Below are positions 17,572 through 25,112 of a stretch of DNA of 64,000 nt, piece by piece. The notes beneath the pieces were generated by a model. The model saw nothing but the letters and a program-made list of their open reading frames with translations, was not told where the DNA came from and ran no database searches. Numbering within the stretch: the first letter of the stretch is position 1; each line of letters starts with the position of its first letter. Origin of the DNA: VXYL01 sp963422285 (GTDB lineage Bacteria; Pseudomonadota; Gammaproteobacteria; Pseudomonadales; Azotimanducaceae). The position numbers were made by a program, and so were the translations under genes. The stretch spans positions 1,736,001 through 1,800,000 of the forward strand of contig OY729419.2 of NCBI GenBank assembly GCA_963422285.2, written 5' to 3'.

Positions 17572-18887
17572 TGCTGGTGCTGGACATCAACGATGTCGAG
17601 ATCGCCCTGACCCAGGACGGCGAAGCGCTCTACCGCGAGCCGGGCGTGGCCTTCGTCGGCCGCGACGGCGCGGTGTTCGGACGCCAAGCGCTGGCGCAGT
17701 CGCGCCTGCATCCGCGCCAGTCGCACAACCAGTTCTGGCAGCGGCTGAACGCCGACCCGGTGAAGCCGTCGGGCCGCGGCGTGGAAAACCAGGCCGATCT
17801 GGTCTACCGCCACCTGCAGGCGATCCGCACCGCCGCCGGCATCCGCGAGCGCGCGGAAGTCGTGGTCGCAGCGCCGGCCACGGCCACCCAGCAGCAGCTC
17901 GCCATGCTGCTCGGCATCGCCGTCGAAGCCGGCTTCGACATCCGCGCCATCGTCGATTCGGCGGTGGCCGCCGCCTGCCGGCAACCGCTGGCCAGCCAGG
18001 TGGTGGACGTGTCGCTGCACTGGGGCATCGTCGCCGCGCTCGACATTGCCGACGGCGACGACGGCACGGCCCATGCTCGTCGCGCCGCGGTGGACGAGAT
18101 CCCCGCCGCCGGCTTCGCCACCCTGGTGGAGGGCTGGGTGGACGTGGTGGCCGACCGCTTCGTGGAAAGCACCCGCTTCGATCCGCTGCGCATCGCCGAG
18201 ACCGAACAGCAGGTGTTCGACCAGGTGGTCGCCGGCATCGACGCCGGCGACGCCGAGTTCTCCATCGACGTCGACCACCAGGACATCTCGCGCCACGTCA
18301 ACGTCGCTCGCAGCGCCTTCGCCGAGAAGTCCGCCCAGCGCTACCGACTGCTGGCCCAGGCCATCGGGGCGCCCACCACCTTGGCGATCACCCATCGGGT
18401 GCGCAAGCTGCCGGGCCTGACGGCATTCCTGCAAGCGGCCGGACACGAGCTGGCGCCGCTGGCGGACGATGCCGTGGCCGCGGCCGTGGCCGAGCACGCC
18501 GAGCGCATCGTTCCCGCCGACGCAACAGCCGCAATGGACAAGCGCAGGACGAAGAACGCCAGCGCCAAGCTGATCTCTTCTCTGCCCATCCGCTCCACGG
18601 CCGACGCCGGCACCGCCACGCCCGTCCTGCCGACGCACCTGCTGTGCGGCGCCGTCGCCCTGCCCCTCGGCGCGGAGGCGAACGCCAGCGAGCATCCCGC
18701 CTATGCCGGCGGGGCACCGACGTTTCTCGTCAAGCGCGACCAAGATGGCACCACGGTGGTGCCGACCGCGGACGCCACCGTAGCGCTGAACGGCGACCGC
18801 ATCGATTTCGAGCATCCCGCCGTGGCCGGCGACGTCATTGCCTGCGGCGGCGCCGAGTTCCAGCTGATCGCCGTCCTGGCAGGCTGA
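17571..18887 (+). CDS. Actin/Hsp70-superfamily-like protein with FHA-like C-terminus
   Basis: 438 residues. The start VLDINDVEIAL resembles the phosphate-1 loop of the actin-like ATPase fold, and the central part (VVVAAPATATQQQLAMLLGIAVEAGF, IVDSAVAAAC) matches the Hsp70/MreB/FtsA pattern in which a second beta strand precedes a helix and adenosine-contact loop. Classical DnaK motifs are degenerate, and no Hsp70 substrate-binding domain is present. The last about 90 residues (HPAVAGDVIACGGAEFQL) look like a reduced FHA or beta-sandwich module. Translation is coupled to the ExbB-like gene. A cytoplasmic ATP-dependent assembly factor for the stator complex is a reasonable inference; ATPase activity is uncertain. 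Confidence 0.6.
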   Translation: MLVLDINDVEIALTQDGEALYREPGVAFVGRDGAVFGRQALAQSRLHPRQSHNQFWQRLNADPVKPSGRGVENQADLVYRHLQAIRTAAGIRERAEVVVAAPATATQQQLAMLLGIAVEAGFDIRAIVDSAVAAACRQPLASQVVDVSLHWGIVAALDIADGDDGTAHARRAAVDEIPAAGFATLVEGWVDVVADRFVESTRFDPLRIAETEQQVFDQVVAGIDAGDAEFSIDVDHQDISRHVNVARSAFAEKSAQRYRLLAQAIGAPTTLAITHRVRKLPGLTAFLQAAGHELAPLADDAVAAAVAEHAERIVPADATAAMDKRRTKNASAKLISSLPIRSTADAGTATPVLPTHLLCGAVALPLGAEANASEHPAYAGGAPTFLVKRDQDGTTVVPTADATVALNGDRIDFEHPAVAGDVIACGGAEFQLIAVLAG

Positions 18888-19304
18888 ACGAATACGCAGA
18901 GAAACCCAGCGCGATCGTCCATCTACAGCAGAAGAAAAAGTTGCGCCTATCGGAGCGCAGAGGACGCGATGGGCGCTCGCAGGAAGAGCCGTCAAGGCGA
19001 TGGCGACAGCGGGTCTTGTCGATGGCGATTCCATTCTGGCCTTCGCCGCCAGAATCCCATCCTCGCAGAGCCGTACCCGTACAGGTGGTGCGCAATGGGC
19101 GCAGCATCACCGCCAAGGTTGCGGCCATCTCTCCGTAGCCTTTCTCGAACATCCCGACCGACAACGCGGCCCAGCCGCCCATCACCGCAATTGGAGCGGG
19201 GACACACCGAATTTCTGTCCTACACGCGCCGGGGACGATTTCCTACGGAAATTTCAGCCGTCGCCCACTCGACAGCCCGGCCTGCATGGGCGACGGTGGC
19301 CCCC
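18888..19304 (+). other. Intergenic gap at the left edge of the island
   Basis: About 420 bases with no convincing gene. It contains the junction between the stator-like operon and the inserted island. Just before the transposase gene are two GGGGAC motifs within 40 bases (about 19198 and 19232), each followed by ATTTC-containing sequence; such motifs are common upstream of REP-associated transposases. No terminator hairpin with a T run was seen after 18887. Confidence 0.4.
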
Positions 19305-20270
19305 ATGGCCACTCCGAGATGCAAGCTGGTCGACCCCGAGCGCACCTGCGGCTACCACCTCGTCTCCCGTTGCGTACGCCGCGCCTGGCTCTGCGGCCGG
19401 GACCGCGGCACCGGCCGCGACTTCTCCCATCGCCGCCGGTGGCTGGTGAACCGCCTGCGGCGTCTAGCGTGCTGCTTCGCCGTGGACCTTGACGCCTACG
19501 CGGTGATGAGCAACCACTTCCACGTCGTGGTGCGCCACGACCCGAAGGCATGCGAGTCGTGGAGCGCGGACGAGGTGGCGCGGCGCTGGGTGGAAGCGTT
19601 CCCGCCGACGGAGAAAGGCGAGGTGGCCGAGGAGCGCAAGGAGGAGGTGCGGGAGCTACTGCTGGGCGATCCGCAGCGGCTGGAGCGGCTGCGCCGGACG
19701 CTGGGTTCGCTGTCGTCGTTCATGAAGCACCTGAAGCAGCCGATCGCCCGGAGGGCGAACGAGGAGGACGGCTGCCAGGGGCACTTCTTCGAGCAGCGGT
19801 TCTACTCGGGGGCGCTGCTAAGCGACGAGGCGGTGCGGGCGGCGATGGCGTACGTGGACCTGAACCCGGTGCGGGCGGGTCTGGCGCGGCGGCTAGATGA
19901 GTGCCGGGAGGCGTCCATTGGCGAGCGGCTGTCGGGGCTGCGGGAGAACAGCGCGGAGGCTTTGGCGGAGTACCTGCGGCCGCTGGCGTCGGGGCTGGGG
20001 GACGCGGGCCGGTCGGGTCGTCCGGGCACGACGCTGGCAGCGTATGTGGCGCTGCTCGCGACGATGGTCGAGTCGGAGAAGGCGCCGCCGGTCCCGAAGC
20101 CAGCGGAGGCGGGCCGCGCGACAGAGCCTGCGCTGGGGGACGTGTCGCGTTGGCTGGCGCTGGTGTCGGCGCTGCACAAGCGGCAGCGGGCGTACGGAAC
20201 GGAGGAGGCCCTCGCGCGGTGGGCGTCGGCCCGGGGCCTGCGGCTCCGGGAGCCGCCCCTGCCCGTCTGA
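19305..20270 (+). CDS. REP-associated (Y1/IS200-like) tyrosine transposase, RAYT type
   Basis: 321 residues from ATG 19305. The N-terminal motif GYHLVSRCVRRAWLCG and the HUH motif SNHFHVVV (His71, His73) identify a Y1 transposase. FEQRFYSGALL and MAYVDLNPVRAGL are the typical RAYT downstream blocks; the catalytic Tyr is one of those (about 167 or 183). RAYTs process single-stranded REP/BIME palindromes and are generally vertically inherited, single-copy domesticated enzymes rather than ordinary IS transposases. The long C-terminal tail (about residues 200-321) is Ala/Arg-rich and less conserved. Located inside the island that splits the stator-like locus. Confidence 0.85.
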   Translation: MATPRCKLVDPERTCGYHLVSRCVRRAWLCGRDRGTGRDFSHRRRWLVNRLRRLACCFAVDLDAYAVMSNHFHVVVRHDPKACESWSADEVARRWVEAFPPTEKGEVAEERKEEVRELLLGDPQRLERLRRTLGSLSSFMKHLKQPIARRANEEDGCQGHFFEQRFYSGALLSDEAVRAAMAYVDLNPVRAGLARRLDECREASIGERLSGLRENSAEALAEYLRPLASGLGDAGRSGRPGTTLAAYVALLATMVESEKAPPVPKPAEAGRATEPALGDVSRWLALVSALHKRQRAYGTEEALARWASARGLRLREPPLPV

Positions 20271-20483
20271 CGCCCTTCGGGCGGTCGCGGGAAGGGGCTC
20301 TCGCGCCCGACGCCGCCCCGCGGTGCGGGTTCCCCTCGGTTCCGCGGCTCCCCCGGCCTTCTCGGCGAAGCCAGGCAGGCCGCGCCAGCGGCGGCTCTCG
20401 TCTCGCGCCACATCGAGTTCGCGCAGGCGGGCCGCCGGCGGCGTATAAATTCGGACGTCGCATCCGTAGGCTTCCGGGCGCGT

Positions 20484-20553
20484 GTGTCCCGATCCTTCGC
20501 CTTCGCGCCTTCGTGTCGTGTGTCCCGATCCTTCGTTGTGTCCCGATCCTTCG
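20484..20553 (+). repeat. Three copies of a 16-bp repeat GTGTCCCGATCCTTCG
   Basis: Exact copies at 20484-20499, 20520-20535 and 20538-20553. They lie between the transposase gene and a short coding remnant. They could be recombination or duplication scars. Confidence 0.85.
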
Positions 20554-20646
20554 TTCGGCGACCTTGCCGCCGGCGGCTTGGTGCGTGTCACCGAGGAGAA
20601 CGGCGATCTCGCCTTGGAGATCGAACCCCGCACGGCCAAGGCGTAG
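20554..20646 (+). pseudogene. Possible C-terminal remnant of a Clp-type ATPase
   Basis: Thirty codons ending at TAG 20644 read FGDLAAGGLVRV...LALEIEPRTAKA, which resembles the extreme C-terminus of ClpA-like chaperones (an LFG.L..GG.V.V pattern followed by a basic tail). The reading starts abruptly at the last 16-bp repeat, with no start codon. Too short to be sure; a chance resemblance is possible. Confidence 0.3.
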
Positions 20647-21197
20647 GTCGCGCACATCGGGAGTTCGTCGTCAGCCGGCCGTTCCGGGATGGACGGGGCC
20701 GCCGAGGGCGAGGCGGCACGACAACGCGGTGGATCAAGACGGCGTCCCTTGCCGTAGTCGGCGCTGCCGGTGGCGACGAGGCGGAGGCGTCTGATTCCGC
20801 GGAAGAAGTCCGCCACCGGATGTCGCCTTCGGCAGGCCTCCTGTAGTGGGCGATATTCCCTTCTGGCGACGACGGAACCACAGCCGGCTGCCGTCGCAGG
20901 CCTTGTTCGCCACCAGCGCCGCATGGCCGCGACCCGGCGGCCATGCGGCGTCTCCAAGCGTTCGCCTCGGCCTCTCCGAGGCCGTCATGCTCGCTCGACA
21001 TCCCGGTTGCATTCAATCGACGCGTACCGGTGCTCCTCGATGCCGAATTCGCGCGGGTTGGCGGTAGCAGTGCGGCACCCTGTCTGGATAACGCCGTTGT
21101 GCAAGGAGAACCCCGCCTAGGTGGGGTTCTCTCGCAGGTTGCCTTTCCTACTGCCGATTCCTGCAGGCGACAGGCATCGTACCCTGCTCCTGTCCTG
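20647..21197 (+). other. Non-coding stretch of the island
   Basis: About 550 bases without a credible gene on either strand; the long frames present lack domains and start sites. The only clear structure is the hairpin at 21106-21131. Confidence 0.4.
21106..21131. terminator. Terminator-like hairpin
   Basis: A perfect 9-bp stem, GAGAACCCC with GGGGTTCTC, encloses an 8-base loop. There is no T run on the forward strand; on the reverse strand it lies downstream of the small-protein operon at 21198-22459, which it may terminate. Confidence 0.5.
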
Positions 21198-21434
21198 TTA
21201 ATGAAAGCCGCGCCCGATCTTGCCACGACTTCCGCTTCGCTCCCGTCCATCGATTCTTGAAAACCGACTGCTCGAAGATGACATCCAATGCCGGACGCGT
21301 TTGAAGGTATCCACGCCGACCCAGGCTGCGAGCAGTGCCGCCAACCAGAACCTCCCGCTGCCCGGAGGCATGCTGAGTATCAGGATGGCGGGGATAATCG
21401 CGGCCGCTGCTGCAGGAACAACGTACTTTGTCAT
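21198..21434 (-). CDS. Small membrane protein, third gene of the secreted-protein operon
   Basis: 78 residues. ATG 21434 is preceded by an AAGGAAGG ribosome site and lies 15 bases after the preceding gene. Two hydrophobic helices (YVVPAAAAAIIPAILIL about residues 4-20; FWLAALLAAWVGV about 29-41) are followed by a Ser/Arg-rich soluble tail. No family is recognised. It probably sits in the inner membrane. Confidence 0.55.
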   Translation of the reverse strand: MTKYVVPAAAAAIIPAILILSMPPGSGRFWLAALLAAWVGVDTFKRVRHWMSSSSSRFSRIDGRERSGSRGKIGRGFH

Positions 21435-21449
21435 CCTTCCTTGTCCCTG

Positions 21450-22019
21450 TCAGTTCGACGGATGCACACTGTTGCATAGCATAGTACCACTGGCAGCAAC
21501 ATACGGTGCCGCTCCTGCCGGTGCCGCTACCAGCGTCCACGGTGCAACGACCTCCGCCATGCATTCTTGAAAGTCATCGATGGGATCTACGCACACGAAC
21601 ATGTCGCCATGCATTGTGTTTACGACATCGCTTCTGTAGCCGGATGGGCACTGCCCCGTCTCGTTGGATCCGAGGGGCCGAACGCTGTTGCCGCGGTTGT
21701 CGTGGCGATCGATGTAGATGCCGTCTCCATCGAGGTCGTCGGGGTCGGTCACGTCCCACCGGTGGGATTCCTCGTAATCGAATCTGCATCCGTTGTCCCC
21801 GCTTTTCGGCAGACAGGCATGACCGTTGCGGTCGGTCCAGCAACCCCAGAAGGTGTCCGAACACCCGCCCGGACCCTCCTCCTCCCAGCGCTGCGGGTTT
21901 TGCGCTTCCACATCCTCGCCGACGGTGGGCACGATATTCGCGCCGGGCGAGCCCGGCAGCGCGAACAGCAGGAACGCCGCGGCGAAGGCGGCGAGGTGGA
22001 CGAGCTTTTTCATGGTCAT
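21450..22019 (-). CDS. Uncharacterised secreted Cys- and Asp-rich protein
   Basis: 189 residues from ATG 22019, which has AAGGAG 8 bases upstream. A clear signal peptide (LAAFAAAFLLFALPGSPGA) is followed by a segment with several Cys (GGCSDTFWGCWTD, GHACLPKSGDNGCRF) and an Asp-rich loop DPDDLDGDGIYID that looks like an EF-hand/calcium-type loop. A second hydrophobic region lies near the C-terminus (WTLVAAPAGAAPYVAA). The Cys pattern suggests disulphides and periplasmic or extracellular location. Middle gene of a three-gene operon; family unknown. Confidence 0.65.
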   Translation of the reverse strand: MTMKKLVHLAAFAAAFLLFALPGSPGANIVPTVGEDVEAQNPQRWEEEGPGGCSDTFWGCWTDRNGHACLPKSGDNGCRFDYEESHRWDVTDPDDLDGDGIYIDRHDNRGNSVRPLGSNETGQCPSGYRSDVVNTMHGDMFVCVDPIDDFQECMAEVVAPWTLVAAPAGAAPYVAASGTMLCNSVHPSN

Positions 22020-22051
22020 GGTTCTCTCCTTGCAGAGTTGGTTGGGGTTCA

Positions 22052-22459
22052 TCAGCGCCGCCACGGGAACGGCTCCGGCGGGAACGGGCAGCCTTCCGGG
22101 ATCAGGCACGGCGGCCAGGGTTCCCGGCATTCGATCCGGCAAACCGTCGGGCAGTACCGCCCCGGCGGGCACCAGCCGCAGACCGGCTCGCAGCGCGGCG
22201 GCTCGGGCTCGCAGCGCGGCGGGAACGGGCCGAACGGCGGTCCGGGGATCGTCTCCGGCGGGAACGGCGAGCACAGCGGGTCGTCGATCGCGTCGGCCCA
22301 CGGCCAGGGGCAGGGCCACTCTACCGGCGGTTTCCAGGGTGTGAGCGCCAGCGCCTCGCCGCCCACGCGGGGCAGGAGTTCGGCGCCGGGCGCGTCCGGC
22401 AGGCCGAACAGGCCGAAGGCCAGCGCGAGTGTCGCGAGCGCGGGTTTCGGTTTCAGCAT
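22052..22459 (-). CDS. Uncharacterised secreted Pro/Cys-rich protein
   Basis: 135 residues; ATG 22459 has GAGGAG upstream. Signal peptide ATLALAFGLFGLPDAPGA. The mature protein is extremely rich in Pro, Cys and Trp (WPCPWPW, PPRCEPEPPRCEP, CGWCPPGRYCPTVCRIEC), with about ten Cys. This suggests a compact disulphide-bonded or surface-exposed polypeptide. First gene of the reverse-strand operon; it shares its signal-peptide style (PG.PGA.) with the next gene, hinting at paralogy. Confidence 0.65.
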   Translation of the reverse strand: MLKPKPALATLALAFGLFGLPDAPGAELLPRVGGEALALTPWKPPVEWPCPWPWADAIDDPLCSPFPPETIPGPPFGPFPPRCEPEPPRCEPVCGWCPPGRYCPTVCRIECREPWPPCLIPEGCPFPPEPFPWRR

Positions 22460-22581
22460 TTCAAGTCTCCTCGAGTTTCCTCATCCGGCGTCGCCGCCGG
22501 GCCTTGGCGCGAACCGTCGGGATCGGACAGGCGGCCTGTTCGTCGTCGCGGGCGTCGGAGCCCTTCCTTGCCGCGTCTTCG

Positions 22582-22599
22582 CTACCGATAATTCGCGTT
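22582..22599 (+). repeat. Left 18-bp terminal inverted repeat
   Basis: Perfect inverted match to 23790-23807; lies 32 bases before the recombinase start codon and could also overlap its promoter. Confidence 0.85.
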
Positions 22600-22630
22600 G
22601 CGCGCAGCCATCCCGGAGGAGAGGGAACCC

Positions 22631-23745
22631 ATGTCCGAGCACGCCAGCGTTCCGCACCGCATCAAGGCTCTGGTGCCGACGAGGAACCGCCTCGCGGCCG
22701 GTTCCCTGGCCGCGAGCACCCGCCACGCCTACGAAGCGCGGCTGCGGCAGTTCGACCAGTGGCTGGACGGCCTGCCGCCGACGGACCGGACGCTGGCGTC
22801 CTACCTGGCGCGGCTGTTCGAGAAGGGCCTGGCGCCGGCCACCGCGGAGCAGACGGTGGCGGCGGCGAAGCGCCGGGCGAAGGAAGCCGGCGAGGACGAC
22901 CCGGCCGGCCCGGAGACGCGGGCGGTGCTGGGCGGCTTCCGGCGCGAGGCCGCCGGTCGGGGGCCGGGGCAGGCGGTCGGCATCGGCTGGGAACAGGCGG
23001 ACCGCATGGCGCTGCTGGCCCTGGCGGAAGGCACGCTGCGGGGAGCGCGCGACGCGGCGATGATCGCCGTGGCGTCGGACGGCCTGCTGCGGGCGTCGGA
23101 GGTGGAGGCGCTGGACGCGGAGGACATCGTCTTCCTGCCCGAGGGTGCGCTGGTGGCGGTGCGGCGGAGCAAGACGGACCAGGAGCGGGAGGCTTCGCCG
23201 GGCCGTCCACGGCGCGGCTGCTCGGTTCCTGGATGAAGCAGGCGGGGATCGAAGCCGGCGCGCTGTTCCGTCCGGTGGGCAAGGGCGATCGGGCGGGGAG
23301 CGGCCGGCTCGGCCGGCGCAGCGTCGGCGACGCGGTGAAGCGGCGGGCGGCGGGCGCGGGAATCGAGGGCCGGGCGACGGGCCATTCGCTGCGGATCGGG
23401 GCGGCGCAGTCGCTGATGGCAGCGGGGGCGACGCTGGCGGAGCTGATGAAGGAGGGGCGCTGGAAGTCGTCGTCGATGGCGGCGCTGTACACGCGCAACC
23501 AGGAGGCGCCGCGGGGCGCGGTGGCGCGTCTGCGCTACGGCGTCGGCGCCGACGAGGAATCGACGGTGGAGGAGGAGATGGAAGCGGAGGAGAACGACGC
23601 GCCCCGCGACGCAGGCGAAGGATTCGAAGGACGGGGAGGCCGGGAGGCGCGGAAAGGCGGAAGGAAGGAGCCGAAGGCCGGGAAGAAGAAGCCGAGGGAC
23701 GGCGGGAAGGCGTCGGGGCGGGCTGCGGCGCCAAGGAAAAATTGA
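22631..23745 (+). pseudogene. Tyrosine recombinase/integrase, frameshifted in the catalytic domain
   Basis: ATG 22631 has a strong GGAGGAGAGGG site. The first frame gives an N-terminal SAM-like arm-binding domain (STRHAYEARLRQFDQWLDGL) and the catalytic start (DGLLRASEVEALDAEDI with Arg I; VRRSKTDQE with the beta-hairpin Lys). It then loses frame near 23185-23205 and stops at 23236. A second frame resumes with FAGPSTARLLGSW and carries GHSLRIGAAQSL (His-x-x-Arg), GRWKSSSM and MAALYTRN with the nucleophilic Tyr, plus a charged C-terminal tail to 23745. A few residues are missing at the junction compared with the usual family spacing, so a small deletion is likelier than a one-base read error. 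All catalytic residues remain recognisable. Confidence 0.8.
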
Positions 23746-23789
23746 AAAAAAGCGTTGCGTGGCGCGGAAATAGAGCGTAGGGTTCCGCT

Positions 23790-23807
23790 AACGCGAATTA
23801 TCGGTAG
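23790..23807 (-). repeat. Right 18-bp terminal inverted repeat
   Basis: Perfect inverted partner of 22582-22599. The next 213 bases (23808-24020) form the leader of the vWA operon and hold no gene. Confidence 0.85.
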
Positions 23808-24020
23808 TCGCCCCGATTCGCAGCTCTACTCGGGCATACTCCACTTCCCCGGCACACGAAACGACGTTACGCTTGGCGTGAGCCTGCGGATGCCGTAGCC
23901 ATGCATTTGACTTTCACGGTGGGTGCGGCCGGACATCCTGCTGTCCTGGTCTGTTCGGCCGCTTGCTGCTGTACGGAGCTCCCGCTGTTTACGGGGCGTT
24001 GAGCGAACCTCAAGGATGCC

Positions 24021-25112
24021 ATGGCCCGCCAAGCCGCCAAGCGTCGCTTCACGGTGTTCTCGCTGTCCTTCCTGGATGTCATGTCGTGCGGATTCGGCGC
24101 CGTGGTGCTGATCTTCCTGGTCATCAACCATCGCGTCGACGACGCGGCCAAGGAGGTGGATCGGGAGCTGCTTGCCGAGTCGCGCAAGCTCGACTACCTG
24201 ATCGCCACCGGCCAGGAGAACCTCGTCGACTTGCAGCAGCAGGCGGAGGACAAGCGCAAGCGGGTGGCCGATGCTCGACGCCAGCTACTCGCAGCAATCG
24301 AAGATCGCGATCGCCGCCGCAAGGAAGCCGACGAGATCGAGGCCCGTACCATCGCCGAGCAGGAGAGCCTGGAGGAGCTGAAGGCCGATGTGGAAACTCG
24401 CGAGCGCGAGGTGAAACGCCTGCAAGCCGAGGAGGAAGCCCAGGACGGCGCGCGCATCCGCGAGATCAAGGGCGAGGGCGACCGCCAGTACCTCACCGGC
24501 CTGTTCGTCGGCGGCAGCCATATCCTAATCGCCTTGGATGCCTCGGCGAGCATGCTCGATTCCACCATCGTGCAGATCATCCGTCGCCGCAACATGCCGG
24601 CAGAGCGCCAGCTCGCCGCGCCCAAGTGGCAGCGAGCGCAGCGCACGGTGGAGTGGCTGGCGGCGCAGATTCCTCTGGACAGCAACTTCCAGATCGTCGC
24701 CTACAACACCGAGGCGCGCTTCCTGCTGCCGTCTCGAGCTTGGCACGAGGCGATCCATCCAACGGCGCTCAACGACGCTCTGGATGAGCTCGCCACCGTC
24801 GTTCCCGTTGGCGGCACCAGCTTGGAGAATCTGATCCGCGCCATCGTTGGCATGAGTCCGCAGCCGGACAACGTCTTCCTGATCACCGACGGCCTGCCCA
24901 CCCAGTCCGAGAAACCGCCCCGCCGAGCCACGGTGAGCGGCCGCCAGCGGGTGCGGCTGTTCAACGACGCCGTCAAGCGGCTGCCGCGAACCGTGATCGT
25001 GAACGTCATCCTGTTCCCCTTGGAGGGCGATCCGCTGGCGTCCGCGGCGTACTGGAAGCTAGCCACCATCACTGGCGGTACCTATATGTCCCCTTCGGAG
25101 GACTGGCCGTGA
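24021..25112 (+). CDS. Membrane-anchored coiled-coil vWA protein 1 (candidate stator B subunit)
   Basis: 363 residues. After a basic N-terminus comes one transmembrane helix with an embedded acid: FSLSFLDVMSCGFGAVVLIFL, Asp19. A long charged coiled coil follows (about 40-150), then a vWA domain with an intact MIDAS: DASAS (Asp173, Ser175, Ser177), the GGTSL Thr and TDGLPT. The helix pattern (aromatic, Leu-Asp-Val, then small and large hydrophobics) resembles the proton-carrying helix of ExbD, TolR and MotB. An N-in orientation puts the vWA domain in the periplasm. Its stop overlaps the next start by four bases (GTGA). Paralogue of the next gene. Confidence 0.82.
   Translation: MARQAAKRRFTVFSLSFLDVMSCGFGAVVLIFLVINHRVDDAAKEVDRELLAESRKLDYLIATGQENLVDLQQQAEDKRKRVADARRQLLAAIEDRDRRRKEADEIEARTIAEQESLEELKADVETREREVKRLQAEEEAQDGARIREIKGEGDRQYLTGLFVGGSHILIALDASASMLDSTIVQIIRRRNMPAERQLAAPKWQRAQRTVEWLAAQIPLDSNFQIVAYNTEARFLLPSRAWHEAIHPTALNDALDELATVVPVGGTSLENLIRAIVGMSPQPDNVFLITDGLPTQSEKPPRRATVSGRQRVRLFNDAVKRLPRTVIVNVILFPLEGDPLASAAYWKLATITGGTYMSPSEDWP

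Larger units (their letters stand above)
22582..23807. mobile_element. Tyrosine-recombinase element bounded by 18-bp inverted repeats
   Basis: CTACCGATAATTCGCGTT at 22582-22599 is perfectly inverted as AACGCGAATTATCGGTAG at 23790-23807. The repeats bracket the recombinase gene almost exactly (1226 bp). TCG flanks both outer ends and may be a 3-bp target duplication. Beyond 18 bp the ends diverge. The structure looks like a minimal self-mobilising element. Alternatively the repeats are recombination sites of the encoded enzyme. Confidence 0.65.

Noticed and set aside
19893..20957. A 354-codon reverse-strand frame over the transposase gene
   Set aside because: Shadow frame, low-complexity Arg/Pro composition typical of GC-rich antisense frames.
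22481..23734. A 417-codon reverse-strand frame over the recombinase
   Set aside because: Pro/Arg/Ser-rich shadow of the forward recombinase; no domain and no ribosome site.
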